64,000 nucleotides of DNA from Pseudooceanicola pacificus (GCF_009789075.1 NZ_WNXQ01000002.1:62001-126000), one strand, 5' to 3'. Counted from the first letter of the stretch, positions 1-8,545 are shown. Notes: generated from the letters alone by a model not told the origin. Made by a program: numbers and translations.

Positions 1-470
1 CGGGCCTGTTGCTGGCGCTTGGCGTCATGGCGGTGGCGGGTGCATCGGCAGGGGCCATGGTGCTTGCGCTAGGCCTGGCCTTTGCCTCCGCGGTGCTGCG
101 TGTGACGCGGTCCGCTGTGCTGTCTCAGCGCGCGCGCGAATTCGTCGAGGCCAGCCGGGTGATGGGAAATTCCGAGGCGCTCACCATGTGGCGGCACGTG
201 CTGCCCAACGCGCTGGCGCCGCTGATCGTTCTGGCGACCTCGATGTTCGGCTGGGTGATACTGGCCGAAAGCGCGCTGAGCTTCCTTGGCCTGGGCGTCC
301 CGCCGCCCGCGCCGTCCTGGGGCAACATGCTGGCAGCCGCGCGGCCCTATATCCAGGATGCGCCCTGGCTGATTGTTCTGCCGGGTTTGTGCATCCAGGC
401 CACCCTGCTGGGGGTCAACCTGCTGGGCGATGCCCTGCGCGACCTGCTGGATCCGAGGATGCGGACATGA
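1..470 (+). CDS. Peptide ABC transporter permease, DppC/OppC type (5' end outside window)
   Basis: This is the C-terminal part of an inner-membrane permease of the dipeptide/oligopeptide/nickel ABC family; the reading frame is already open at base 3. Seen directly: the EAA-type cytoplasmic loop region (ASRVMGNSEALTMWRHVLPN) and the highly conserved tail FLGLGVPPPAPSWGNM followed by a last membrane segment and GDALRDLLDPRMRT, which is typical of DppC ends. The stop overlaps the next start (ATGA at 467-470), so it was co-transcribed with the ATPase gene, which is now truncated. The upstream SBP and DppB genes would lie left of the window. The permease itself looks intact where visible, but its transporter probably no longer works as a unit unless ATPase genes exist elsewhere. 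Confidence 0.9.
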   Translation, partial: GLLLALGVMAVAGASAGAMVLALGLAFASAVLRVTRSAVLSQRAREFVEASRVMGNSEALTMWRHVLPNALAPLIVLATSMFGWVILAESALSFLGLGVPPPAPSWGNMLAAARPYIQDAPWLIVLPGLCIQATLLGVNLLGDALRDLLDPRMRT

Positions 471-783
471 GTCTTCTTGAGGTGGAAGCGCTGCGGGTGC
501 AGGCCGGGCTGACCGGGGCCGAGGTTGTCAGCGACCTGTCCTTCACGCTGGGCGCGGGGCGCATTCTGGCGCTGGTCGGCGAAAGCGGGTCGGGCAAGAC
601 CATGGCCGCGCGGTCGGTTCTGGGGCTGCTTCCCCATCCGATGCGGATTGCGGGCGGCGCGATCCGCTTCGTCGGCACCGACCTGACATCGCTCGCCCCC
701 CGGCAGATGGCGGGTTATCGGGGCGCCCGGATCGGGATGATCTTTCAGGAGCCGATGACGTCGCTGAACCCCGCGCTGCACAT
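467..783 (+). pseudogene. Truncated peptide ABC transporter ATPase (DppD type), N-terminal fragment
   Basis: About 106 codons of a DppD/OppD-like ATPase are present. Walker A is visible as GESGSGKTMAAR around residues 40-50, and the Q-loop region reads MIFQEPMTSLNPAL at about residues 90-104. Right after LNPALHIG the sequence stops resembling an ABC ATPase and continues in the same frame as a primase-polymerase. The signature motif, Walker B and the C-terminal oligopeptide-binding extension are absent. The reading frame stays open across the junction, so a chimeric protein could be made, but it would be a non-functional transporter ATPase. The break marks the left edge of the foreign island. 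Compare the intact paralogue at 17778, which has LNPAYTIG at the same place. Confidence 0.88.
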
Positions 784-2730
784 CGGCCGCGCCCCGAAGC
801 GTCTGCTGGTCTATCGCACGGCCGCACCGTTTCGAGGCATCAAACGCCATCAGCTCGAAGTGCTGTGCCTCGGGCTGCAGTTTCTGGCTTATGCCGACCA
901 CCCCGACACCGGCGCGCCCTATGTCTGGCCCGACGAGGGGCTGGCCGATCTCGATATCAGCGATCTTCCGGAAATCACCGAGGCGGCGGCGGCGGCCTTT
1001 CTTGACGAGGCCTATGCGATCCTGCCCAAGGCCCTGCGTCAGCGCGGACTGCGCTCGGCAGCACCGGCCACATCCCTGCGAAGCCACAAGCAGATCGGCA
1101 CCTTGTCGGCTATCCGGTCGGCGCTCGACTGGCTGCCGAATGACGAGCTCGATTACGACAGCTGGATGCGCATCGGCATGGCGCTGAAAGGGGCGCTTGG
1201 CGGTGAGGGCGGCGAGGTTTTTGCCAACTGGTCGGCTCAGGCGGCCAAGGATGTGCCTGCGACGACCGTCCGCGCCTGGGCGAGCTTCAAGCCCGACCGG
1301 ATCGGCGCAGGCACAATCTACCACCTCGCCATGGAGCGCGGCTGGCAGCCGGATGCCGCCTTGCGCCTCGACGGCAGCCTCGATCCGGACGGCCCGCATC
1401 CGGCCGCCGATCTACTGGCCCGGCTGGAGGGGAGCGCGCCGACCGTGGCCGCCCCGGAAAAGCCCATCTTCAACCTGACCATTCCCGACGGTCTTGTCGG
1501 CGATCTGACCGGCTACATGCTGGCGACCGCGCGCCGCCCGCAACCGCTTCTGTCGCTCGGGGCCAGCCTCTGCGCGATCGGGGCGTTGATGGGGCGGCGG
1601 TACCGCACGACCAGCAACCTGCGCTCGAACCTCTATGTCGTGGGGATCGCCGACAGCGGTTCGGGCAAGAACCACGCCCGCGAAATCATCAACGAGGTCT
1701 TCTTCGAGGCGGGTCTCGCCCACCATCTCGGCGGCAACAAGATCGCGTCCGGCGCCGGGCTCCTGACCGCGCTTCATCGGCAGCCCGCGATCCTGTTCCA
1801 GATCGACGAATTCGGGATGTTCCTCTCGGCCGCCGCCGACCGCAAACGCAGCCCGCGCCATATCACCGAGATCCTCGACAACATGACCGAGCTCTTCACC
1901 GCAGCGGGCGGGATCTTCCTCGGGGCGGAATATGCGAACCGCGACGGCACGAACGAGCGGCGCGACATCAACCAGCCCTGCCTTTGCGTCTATGGCACCA
2001 CGACGCCGCTGCATTTCTGGGGGCGCTGCAGGGCGCGAATGTGGTCGACGGCTCGCTCGCGCGCTTTCTGATCCTGCCGAGCGATGAGGACTATCCGGAC
2101 GAAAACCTTTCCGTGGGAATCCGGCAAGCCCCGTCCGTGCTGATCCAGGCGCTCCAGCTGGTTGCCAATGGCGGCGGGGCCGTGAAGGTCAACCTGACTG
2201 GCAAGACCGCCGACCAGAACACCGCCGTGAACCCGATGACCGTACCGATGTCGGATGCGGCGCGCGCCCGGTTTGCCGACCTCAGCGACGCCCTGACCGA
2301 GGAGCTACGGGCAGCGGCCGGCACGGCCTTCACTGCCATCCTCGCCCGCACCGGAGAGAACGCGTTGAAATTGGCGCTGATCGTCGCCGTCGGGCGCGAT
2401 CCGGTGCGCCCCGAGATCGACATCACTGCGGCGGACTGGGCCATCGGCTTCGTGCGCCATTACGCGCGGCGCACCATGGAGGCGGTCGAACGCCATGTGG
2501 CGGACACCGAAACCGAGGCGCATCTGAAGCGGCTGAGGGAGATCGTCCGCTCGGCCGGGCCCAAGGGGATCGCCAAATCCGAGATCACCCGGGCCTCCCA
2601 GTGGTTGAAATCGCGAGACCGCGACGAAATCCTGCTGACGCTGATCGAGAGCGGCGACATCACGACGGGCATGCGCGACTCCTCGACCAAGCAGGCCATG
2701 GTCTATCGGATGGCGCGGTGGGGCGGGTGA
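784..2730 (+). pseudogene. Primase-polymerase / DUF3987-like helicase, 5'-truncated and frameshifted
   Basis: This gene resembles the bifunctional replication primases of phages and mobile elements. In order: the C-terminal part of a Prim-Pol domain (IGRAPKRLLVYRTAAPF, then WPDEGLADLDISDLPEITEA), a PriCT_2-like segment (LDWLPNDELDYDSWMRIGMA), and a helicase-like ATPase with Walker A GIADSGSGKNHAREI and Walker B-like ILFQIDEFG. The first frame ends at 2071 in junk. The true sequence continues from about 2024 in the next frame (ALQGANVVDGSLARFLI) to the stop at 2730, so one G appears lost in the GGGGG run at 2019-2023. The 5' end is missing at the junction near 784. Domain names come from family memory; the frameshift and junction are read directly. 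A homopolymer sequencing error is the main alternative for the frameshift. Confidence 0.82.
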
Positions 2731-3000
2731 CCGGAGATCCTTCAATCCGCCTGAAACGGCCCTTGAAGCCAAGATTCCGCCAAGCATTAGAAACGAAAGG
2801 GAAAAACCGCATCCTTCAAATCCTTCAATCTTTCAAGAGGACCCCTTATCCCTATACGTGTACGCGCGCGGTTTAATATTGGGAGAGAAATATCCATTGA
2901 AATACTGAATAATTGAAAGATTATATATTACATATACAGGACAACCACTTACGGGCGTAAGTCTTTCAAGATGCCTCTCTGGAGGTTCTGAAGGATTTGC
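2731..3000. repeat. AT-rich non-coding stretch with repeated TCYTTCAA octamers (iteron-like)
   Basis: No gene is seen in the 390 bases between the primase and the resolvase. The octamer TCCTTCAA or TCTTTCAA occurs at 2738-2745, 2812-2819, 2821-2828, 2829-2836 and 2962-2969 on the plus strand and at 2913-2920 on the minus strand. A 7-base version lies at 2989-2995 (minus). Three copies are almost head to tail. The stretch 2870-2945 is strikingly AT-rich for this genome, and an inverted repeat ACTTAC-gggc-GTAAGT lies at 2947-2962. Repeats plus AT-rich DNA directly after a primase-helicase gene fit a replication origin of the mobile element. A regulator-binding array for the downstream genes is the alternative. 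Confidence 0.55.
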
Positions 3001-3120
3001 CGGGCGGCCGAGCCGCCCAGCCCATGAACTGACCAGACCACCCTTCGAGGCCTGGCGAGACCGCAGCCTTCACCGGCCAGCCCGCTCGCCTCGGTCACAA
3101 ACGCGAAGAGGAGGTCTCTC

Positions 3121-3609
3121 ATGACCCAATCCAACAAACATCCGCGCTGCATCCTTGCGCTTGATCTCGGCACCAACACCGGCTGGGCATTGCGCAGCCA
3201 CGACGGGCTGATCACCAGCGGCACCGCCAGCTTCCGGCCCGGGCGCTATGAAGGTGGCGGCATGCGCTACCTGCGCTTCACCAACTGGCTGACCGAGCTG
3301 GACCGCCTGTCGGGGCACACCGCCGCGATCTGGTTCGGGGAGGTCCGCCGCCATGCCGGAACCGACGCGGCCCATGTCTATGGCGGGCTGATGGCCTCGC
3401 TCACCAGCTGGGGCGAGCTGCGGGGTGTGCCCTACGAGGGCTTGCCGGTGGGCACGATCAAGCGCCATGCCACCGGCAAAGGCAACGCACCCAAGCAGGC
3501 CATGATCGATGCGGCCCGCGCGAAGGGCTTCAGTCCCGAAGACGACAACGAGGCCGATGCTATCGCCATCCTGCTCTGGGCCCTCGACGCCCGGGGAGGT
3601 GCGGCATGA
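3121..3609 (+). CDS. RuvC-like Holliday junction resolvase / RNase H-fold nuclease of a phage-type element
   Basis: A 162-residue protein with the RuvC/RNase H-fold pattern: a first acidic motif in LALDLGTNTGWAL (Asp near residue 14), a central Glu in IWFGEVRRH, and a C-terminal acidic cluster DDNEADAIAILLWALD. These match the divalent-metal-binding acidic residues of RuvC-type resolvases, which cut branched DNA during phage replication or packaging. A strong ribosome site (GAGGAGG, about 3109-3115) precedes the ATG. The stop overlaps the next start (ATGA, 3606-3609), so the two are translationally coupled. Length agrees with phage-borne RuvC-like proteins. The gene looks intact in an otherwise damaged island. 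The exact substrate is not shown by the sequence. Confidence 0.8.
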   Translation: MTQSNKHPRCILALDLGTNTGWALRSHDGLITSGTASFRPGRYEGGGMRYLRFTNWLTELDRLSGHTAAIWFGEVRRHAGTDAAHVYGGLMASLTSWGELRGVPYEGLPVGTIKRHATGKGNAPKQAMIDAARAKGFSPEDDNEADAIAILLWALDARGGAA

Positions 3610-3767
3610 CGTTCTATCCCAAGGGCTATGGCGGGCAGCGCCGGTCGCCCGATGAGGTGAAGCGTGACGGCTGGCGCGAACAGGGCGTGCTGGCGGTCAG
3701 TGTGGATGACCAGCGGCTGACCTGGCCCGAGCGTGAACTCGTCGAGCAGCTGGGCACGCGTCTCTAA
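3606..3767 (+). CDS. Small protein of unknown function (53 aa), phage-island gene
   Basis: A 53-codon frame starts with ATG overlapping the stop of the resolvase gene and ends in TAA at 3765-3767. The product begins MTFYPKGYGGQRRSPDEVKR and is charged, without membrane segments or known motifs. The tight coupling to the resolvase and the short gap to the next gene argue that it is real. I do not recognise a family. It may be a structural or regulatory accessory of the element. Confidence 0.55.
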   Translation: MTFYPKGYGGQRRSPDEVKRDGWREQGVLAVSVDDQRLTWPERELVEQLGTRL

Positions 3768-3795
3768 GGTCCGCGCCCGGCCGAGGATCTGCACC

Positions 3796-4176
3796 ATGGC
3801 TGAGCACATCAGGACCGCCGAGGACGTCGCAGATCATTTCGAGGAGGCGTTCCGCACCCTGCGCAAGCTGCCGCCGGTGAAGGTGCAGGGCTACTTAAAC
3901 GCCTGGCCGCAGGTCATCCGCACCGAACGCGAGATCCTCGCCATGGAGCCCGAACCGATGCGGGTCTGGCCCTCGGCCGCCGCGATCTCGCGGCTCGAGC
4001 AGACCTTCGACTGGGTGGTCTGGCTTGGCGAGAGTGAACGCCGCCTGATCTGGTGGCGCGCCGGCCGGCGGCCGTGGAAGCAGATCACCCATGATCTGGG
4101 CGTCGACCGCAGCACCGCATGGCGCCAGCACAAGCTCGCGCTCACAAAGATCTCCGCGCGGCTGAATGTGCGCTGA
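3796..4176 (+). CDS. DUF6362-like protein with C-terminal helix-turn-helix
   Basis: A 126-residue protein beginning MAEHIRTAEDVADHFEEAF. It looks like the DUF6362 family found in alphaproteobacterial prophages and mobile islands. The middle is Trp-rich (WPSAAAISRLEQTFDWVVWL, ERRLIWWRAGRRPWKQ). The C-terminus reads as a sigma-70 region-4/HTH-type DNA-binding helix pair: ITHDLGVDRSTAWRQHKLAL at about residues 94-113. A transcriptional role for the element's late or early genes is plausible but inferred. The chosen ATG at 3796 has GAGGA about 10 bases upstream; a longer in-frame start at 3733 would run into the 53-aa gene and is rejected. The gene is intact. Confidence 0.72.
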   Translation: MAEHIRTAEDVADHFEEAFRTLRKLPPVKVQGYLNAWPQVIRTEREILAMEPEPMRVWPSAAAISRLEQTFDWVVWLGESERRLIWWRAGRRPWKQITHDLGVDRSTAWRQHKLALTKISARLNVR

Positions 4177-4328
4177 TAAACTTGGCTCGGGCGGTCTCGT
4201 AGGATGCCACCCGAACCAACTCATACTGCCTTCCTCAACGCCTCGCTCGGGAAGTACCTGTTTGTCGGAGGAAAATCGACTTGCGAAGCTCGAGAAAGTC
4301 TACTGATATCCTTCGGGCAGCGTAACGG

Positions 4329-5009
4329 ATGAATATCATGCAATTGCCAACGGAAGTTGTACAAGCTGAGATTTTGGACTGGTGGGAAGGAGAGCGTGAA
4401 AAAATCACTCAAATCCTGCCTGACCGTCTGCCGGCGTTGTTTTATAGCGTGGACAAAGTCATTGATGGCATGTCAGCCGCAGATTTTCTGAAGCGAGGCA
4501 AGTTCATCGCTGAGAAGGTGGAACCCCTCGTCGCTGATTGGATAGAGCGAACCTATAAAGAACTGACGCATGATATCGACAAATCTTTTCGGGCGTCGGC
4601 TGAGGAGACCGAGGGCGGAGACGCTTATCAGAAATGGTCGTATGGCGAGATGGCGACAGCCGGAGCGGCAATCGCTGTTTCCGCCGCTCCTGTCGCTGGA
4701 ATACCGTTTTTTGCGGGAGGATTGACGACCGTCGGAACTGCGATACTTGGACTTACTTTAGGCGGTGGAGCATTGATACCGGCTGCCGTTGTCGCATTGG
4801 CAGGAAGCGCGGCTCTATTGGCTGCGGGGCCCGGCATCCGCTCGAAGGCAATATCGCAGCTGAAGTCGAAGCTAAAAATATCTTTGCATGACACTATTAC
4901 CACTCGCGTCGTTGGCGGGGCCGTCGATGCAAAGTTAGTTTCTCTGAAGCATGTACTTTTCAATGAATTGCAGGGCGTCGCGTTAAAGAGGATGGAGATG
5001 GCAAAATGA
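4329..5009 (+). CDS. Unknown protein with a hydrophobic hairpin, first gene of a lower-GC two-gene cassette
   Basis: A 226-residue protein that I do not recognise. Residues 1-100 are charged and predicted mostly helical. Residues 107-131 and 133-167 form two long hydrophobic segments rich in Ala and Gly (for example AAIAVSAAPVAGIPFFAGGL), a probable membrane hairpin. The last 55 residues are basic and helical. The layout resembles pore-forming or membrane-associated proteins, but that is structural impression only. The gene overlaps the next by ATGA (5006-5009), so the pair forms one unit. Base composition is about 55% GC in lines I counted, clearly below the flanking genes, with many AT-ending codons, so it was probably acquired separately from the surrounding phage genes. 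A second possible start lies at 4338. The 152 bases upstream hold no gene and probably its promoter. Confidence 0.75.
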   Translation: MNIMQLPTEVVQAEILDWWEGEREKITQILPDRLPALFYSVDKVIDGMSAADFLKRGKFIAEKVEPLVADWIERTYKELTHDIDKSFRASAEETEGGDAYQKWSYGEMATAGAAIAVSAAPVAGIPFFAGGLTTVGTAILGLTLGGGALIPAAVVALAGSAALLAAGPGIRSKAISQLKSKLKISLHDTITTRVVGGAVDAKLVSLKHVLFNELQGVALKRMEMAK

Positions 5010-5947
5010 GTATCCCGTTCGATATTCCCTCCCAGTTTCAAGCCGCCCATTTCGCAGGTGATATCATCCGCAGCGGCGCTGTGCTCAGAGACTCTGCAAC
5101 CGGTCGAATTGTTGCCCACCTTCAAGAGACTGGGGCATTGCAAAAAGCTCTTCAGACTGGGCTTTCATTCGATCCGACAGGTGCCACGGGCTTGATCGGG
5201 ATAGCGCAGAATGCGGCGATCTCTCACAAGCTAAACGCGATGCAGGCTATGATGGGGACGATGCAGACGCTGCAAATCGCGACTTTGGCATCGTCCGTTG
5301 TTGGTATCGGCGTTACAGCTGCAAGTACCGCCATGATCTTGAGGCGACTCGACCAAGTAGATAAGTCGCTTGGTGGCATTGAGGCCTCTGTCGCTGGGTT
5401 GCCATCGAAATGGCGCGAAATGAACCTCCGATCCAAGATTGTGACCGTGCGGACGGCGCTGGAACGTCTGCAAGAAGCCGAGGTTAGGCCTGACGCAAAA
5501 GACGTCATCGCAGCGGTCGAAGAGAAGATGAGTTACGTCTTCGACGAACTGCACAGTGGTCTCGCAGAGGTTGTAATAGAAGCGCGGGTGGATGCTGGGT
5601 TGGTACGAGCCCTTTTGGCGAGTTTAGCCCTATGTGGGGGCGCGCAGATTAAGTCACTGCTTTGGCTCGACATGAAAGAGGCGGCTGAATTTAGGGCGCG
5701 GCACCAATGCGTCAAACTTCAGAACCTCGCATTTTTGATGCCACGCGACGTGATGGTCGACCGAGTCGACGGCGATCAGAAAACTGCACTGGGAATATCC
5801 CAGGACTTCTCAGAAGTTCGATTGCGTATCGCTTCTCAACCAAGTCTCGCTCGCACATTGATAGCGCACGATATTAACGGCCGAGAATACATCGAGCGCA
5901 TCGAACAAGAGGAGACCGAGCCGTATCTGCTCTTGGCGCCGAGCTAG
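5006..5947 (+). CDS. Unknown protein with one membrane segment and coiled coil, second gene of the cassette
   Basis: A 313-residue protein, not recognised. Residues 1-85 are soluble-looking. Residues 90-112 (TLASSVVGIGVTAASTAMIL) form a strong hydrophobic segment followed at once by a coiled-coil-like stretch (RRLDQVDKSLGGIEASVAGL, about 113-132). The remaining 180 residues are a mixed alpha/beta-looking domain without a catalytic motif I can name. The start overlaps the stop of the upstream gene (ATGA), implying coupled, stoichiometric production and probably a physical complex in the membrane. Composition is low-GC like its partner. No frameshift or stop interrupts it although its neighbours are damaged, which suggests either recent arrival or selection. 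A defence, toxin-immunity or superinfection-exclusion role fits the position but is not demonstrated. Confidence 0.75.
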   Translation: MSIPFDIPSQFQAAHFAGDIIRSGAVLRDSATGRIVAHLQETGALQKALQTGLSFDPTGATGLIGIAQNAAISHKLNAMQAMMGTMQTLQIATLASSVVGIGVTAASTAMILRRLDQVDKSLGGIEASVAGLPSKWREMNLRSKIVTVRTALERLQEAEVRPDAKDVIAAVEEKMSYVFDELHSGLAEVVIEARVDAGLVRALLASLALCGGAQIKSLLWLDMKEAAEFRARHQCVKLQNLAFLMPRDVMVDRVDGDQKTALGISQDFSEVRLRIASQPSLARTLIAHDINGREYIERIEQEETEPYLLLAPS

Positions 5948-6388
5948 GTTTTCTGGGATCGCCTATGAAATCACTAGTCTGCTTTGTGCTTCGGCCTTGC
6001 CAATGCTGCGGCTGCATGAAGTGTTGCAACACTTTGGTCTTCGACAGTTTCAACAGATCCATGCTATCTGAAGGATATGATGGGGAGAGTGCGTCGGAAG
6101 ACGGCTCTCCCCGTTTCCGTTCGTGCGGACCCGCGACAGCAAGGCCGCAGCGGAGAGCATTTCCCTGAAATCGGCGGGTCCTTCCCGGCGTCCATCTTAT
6201 ACGGGCGGGCGAAACGCGAGGGTTTCCCAGTGACGCCCCGAAAAACACCCGTTTCGTTTCGCTTGGGCCCACGCGGCAACGAGCGAAAGGCCTGACGGCC
6301 CGACACCCCATGCGTGAACCGAAACGGCCCTGTCGGGTCATTTCGGTTCAGCTCCCCATTTCGCCGCCCGGCACCCAAGGACATTCCC
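5948..6388. other. Gene-free stretch with nested inverted repeats upstream of the ParB-methylase
   Basis: No convincing gene lies in these 440 bases. The right part is rich in related inverted repeats: TTTCGCT at 6257-6263 pairs with AGCGAAA at 6282-6288, and TGAACCGAAA at 6315-6324 pairs perfectly with TTTCGGTTCA at 6341-6350 across a 16-base loop. Variants of CGTTTCG and CGAAACG recur around 6215 and 6250. This could be a terminator/antiterminator, a protein-binding region or a cis-acting site of the element. A 67-codon Cys-rich frame at 5965-6168 lacks a ribosome site and was not accepted. Confidence 0.45.
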
Positions 6389-7615
6389 ATGGACGTCGTC
6401 GACCTGCCGCTCGAGCAGATCATTCCCTATGCGCGCAATCCCCGGCGCAACGAGCAGGCCATCGCCACGGTCGCGGCCTCGATCCAGGAGTTCGGCTAGC
6501 GTCAGCCCATCGTGGTGGACGAGGCAATGGTCGTGCTGGCTGGGCACACCCGGCTGGAGGCGGCGTGCAAGCTCGGCTTCAAGACCGCGCCGGTGCATGT
6601 TGCCAGTGGTCTGACCGCCTCGCAGGCCCGCGCCTGCCGGATCATGGACAACCGTTCCGGCGAGAATGCCGAATGGGACAAGGACCTCTTGAACCTCGAA
6701 CTGGCGGACCTGCCGGAGGCGGATTTCGACCTCGGTCTGACCGGCTTCACCGAGGACGAGATGAACGCGCTGATGTCGAGCCTCGATGCGGGCACCGGTC
6801 CGCGGGAGAGTGAAGACGAGATCCTGGAAACCCCCGAGGATCCGATCAGCCGTCCTGGCGATCTTTGGCTCCTCGGACACCACCGGCTTCTCTGTGGTGA
6901 CAGCACGGTTGCCACGGATGTCGAGCGGCTGCTCGGCCCGGTGAAGCCGCTGCTAGTGGTCACCGATCCGCCCTACGGCGTGGAATATGACCCTGGCTGG
7001 CGCAACCAGGCGGGGGCGGCCAAGACCAAGCGCACCGGCAAAGTGCTGAACGACGACCGCGCCAACTGGCGTGAGGCCTGGGCACTGTTCCCGGGCGATG
7101 TCGCCTATGTCTGGCACGGCGCGCTGCACGCGGCGACCGCGGCGGAAAGCCTTGAGGTCGCGGGCTTCACCATCCGGTCCCAGATCATCTGGGCCAAGGA
7201 GCGGCTGGTTCTGAGCCGGGGCGATTATCACTGGCAGCACGAGCCCGCCTGGTATGCCGTGCGCAAATCCGGCAAGGGCCATTGGGCGGGCGACCGCAAG
7301 CAGACGACGCTCTGGCACATCTCGGGCAAGGATCAGGACGATAAGACCGTCCACGGCACCCAGAAGCCCGTGGAATGCATGCGCCGGCCGATCCTCAACA
7401 ATTCGAGCCCGGGTCAGGCCATCTACGAGCCTTTCATGGGTTCGGGCACCACGCTGATCGCGGCCGAGACTACGGGCCGCGTCTGCCTCGGTATCGAGCT
7501 GAACCCTGCCTATGTCGATGTGGCCGTCCGGCGCTGGCAGAAATTCACCGGGAAGCAGGCCGTCCTCGACGGGGATGGAACGCCCTACGACGACCTCAAG
7601 ACCAAAGACCGCTGA
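6389..7615 (+). pseudogene. ParB-domain DNA methyltransferase (N4/N6), interrupted by an amber codon
   Basis: The full frame would encode about 408 residues. First comes a ParB/Srx-like N-terminal domain (LEQIIPYARNPRRNEQAI; then VVLAGHTRLEAACKLG), then a beta-type DNA methylase with catalytic DPPY (VVTDPPYGVEYDP) and the later SAM-binding motif YEPFMGSGTTLIAAE near the C-terminus. This fusion is standard in phages and mobile islands and methylates adenine N6 or cytosine N4. Codon 37 is TAG (6497-6499) inside EFG*RQPIVVD, where relatives as I remember them have an aromatic residue, so a TGG to TAG change is likely. A GTG at 6512 could restart translation and yield a protein with a damaged ParB domain but an intact methylase domain. 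Confidence 0.85.
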
Positions 7616-7618
7616 GGG

Positions 7619-8375
7619 ATGGATGACCTGGCTTTACCTTCCGCAGGCCTGCCTGACGGAACAGGCGACGCATGCCTCTTCGGCCCCTCGCTCTGCTCCG
7701 GCGCGGGCGGGCTCGACCTCGGGCTCGCCATCGCCATCCCCGGATATCGTGCTGTGGGCCATGTCGAACGGGAAACCTACGCCGCAGCCACTCTCGTGGC
7801 GCGGATGGAGGACGCGTCCCTGGATAAGGCTGTTGTCTGGGACGACGTTGCCACCTTCGACGGCCGCCCGTGGCGCGGCGCGGTGGACATCGTCACTGCG
7901 GGCTATCCGTGCCAGCCGTTCTCTGTCGCGGGCAAACGCCGGGGCGCGGACGACCCGCGCCACCTCTGGCCGCATGTCGCCCGCATCATCGGCGAGGTCG
8001 CGCCACCCTTCGTGTTCCTCGAGAATGTCGCCCATCATCTCCGCCTCGGCTTTCCCGAAGTCGCCGGAGGACTGGTCGGCATGGGCTACCGCCTTGCGGC
8101 AGGCCTCTTCACGGCGGCGGAAGTCGGCGCGCCCCACAAGCGGGAGCGGCTCTTCATCCTCGCCATCCGCGAGGGCGACGAGCTGGCCGACCCCGCGCGC
8201 CTGCTCCGGCACCCGCTCGAGTGGCGGGAACCGGACGGAACTGCTGCGGCTCTGGCCGACGCCGAGGGCCAGTGCGAACGAAAACCGGCAGACGAAACCG
8301 ACGCCCTCGCAGGCAGCGGGCCAGCACGGGATGAACCTTGCGACCACGGCCGTGATGTGGCCGACACCGCAAAAG
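7619..8375 (+). pseudogene. DNA cytosine-C5 methyltransferase (Dcm-like), frameshifted and cut at the 3' end
   Basis: The N-terminal two thirds match C5 methyltransferases: SAM motif I SLCSGAGGLDLGL, catalytic loop GYPCQPFSVAG with its PC pair, the ENV motif FLENVAHH and the basic motif APHKRERLFILA. From about 8230 the meaningful sequence jumps to the next frame, which reads LWPTPRASANENRQTKPTP and MNLATTAVMWPTP, a stretch common in phage-borne C5 enzymes. The original frame becomes low-complexity. After about 8375 no methylase sequence is left, so the rest of the target-recognition domain and motifs IX-X are missing. The open frame from the start formally runs to 8605. It starts 4 bases after the previous gene's stop. 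Catalytic activity is unlikely. Confidence 0.8.
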
Positions 8376-8545
8376 CAGCGGAAAATCCTCCTAGAGCAGC
8401 GGAAGCAAGTACGAGAAGTCAGGATCAAAAGGATCCTACGGCAAAGGTTACGGAAAGGGCAGCGCCTCCTCAAACGAGCGCAAGTACCAACCCCGAACCG
8501 AAGCACAAACTCGCAGAGAAGACAGAAAGTTCAGCTGGTTCAAGT

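Noticed and set aside
188..2071. Single 627-aa protein starting at 188
   Set aside because: The start lies inside the permease gene in another frame. The real ATPase start is 467, and the frame is a chimera of two unrelated genes with a frameshift at its end.
5965..6168. 67-aa Cys-rich frame after the cassette
   Set aside because: No ribosome site, and the composition after residue 30 is like translated non-coding DNA.
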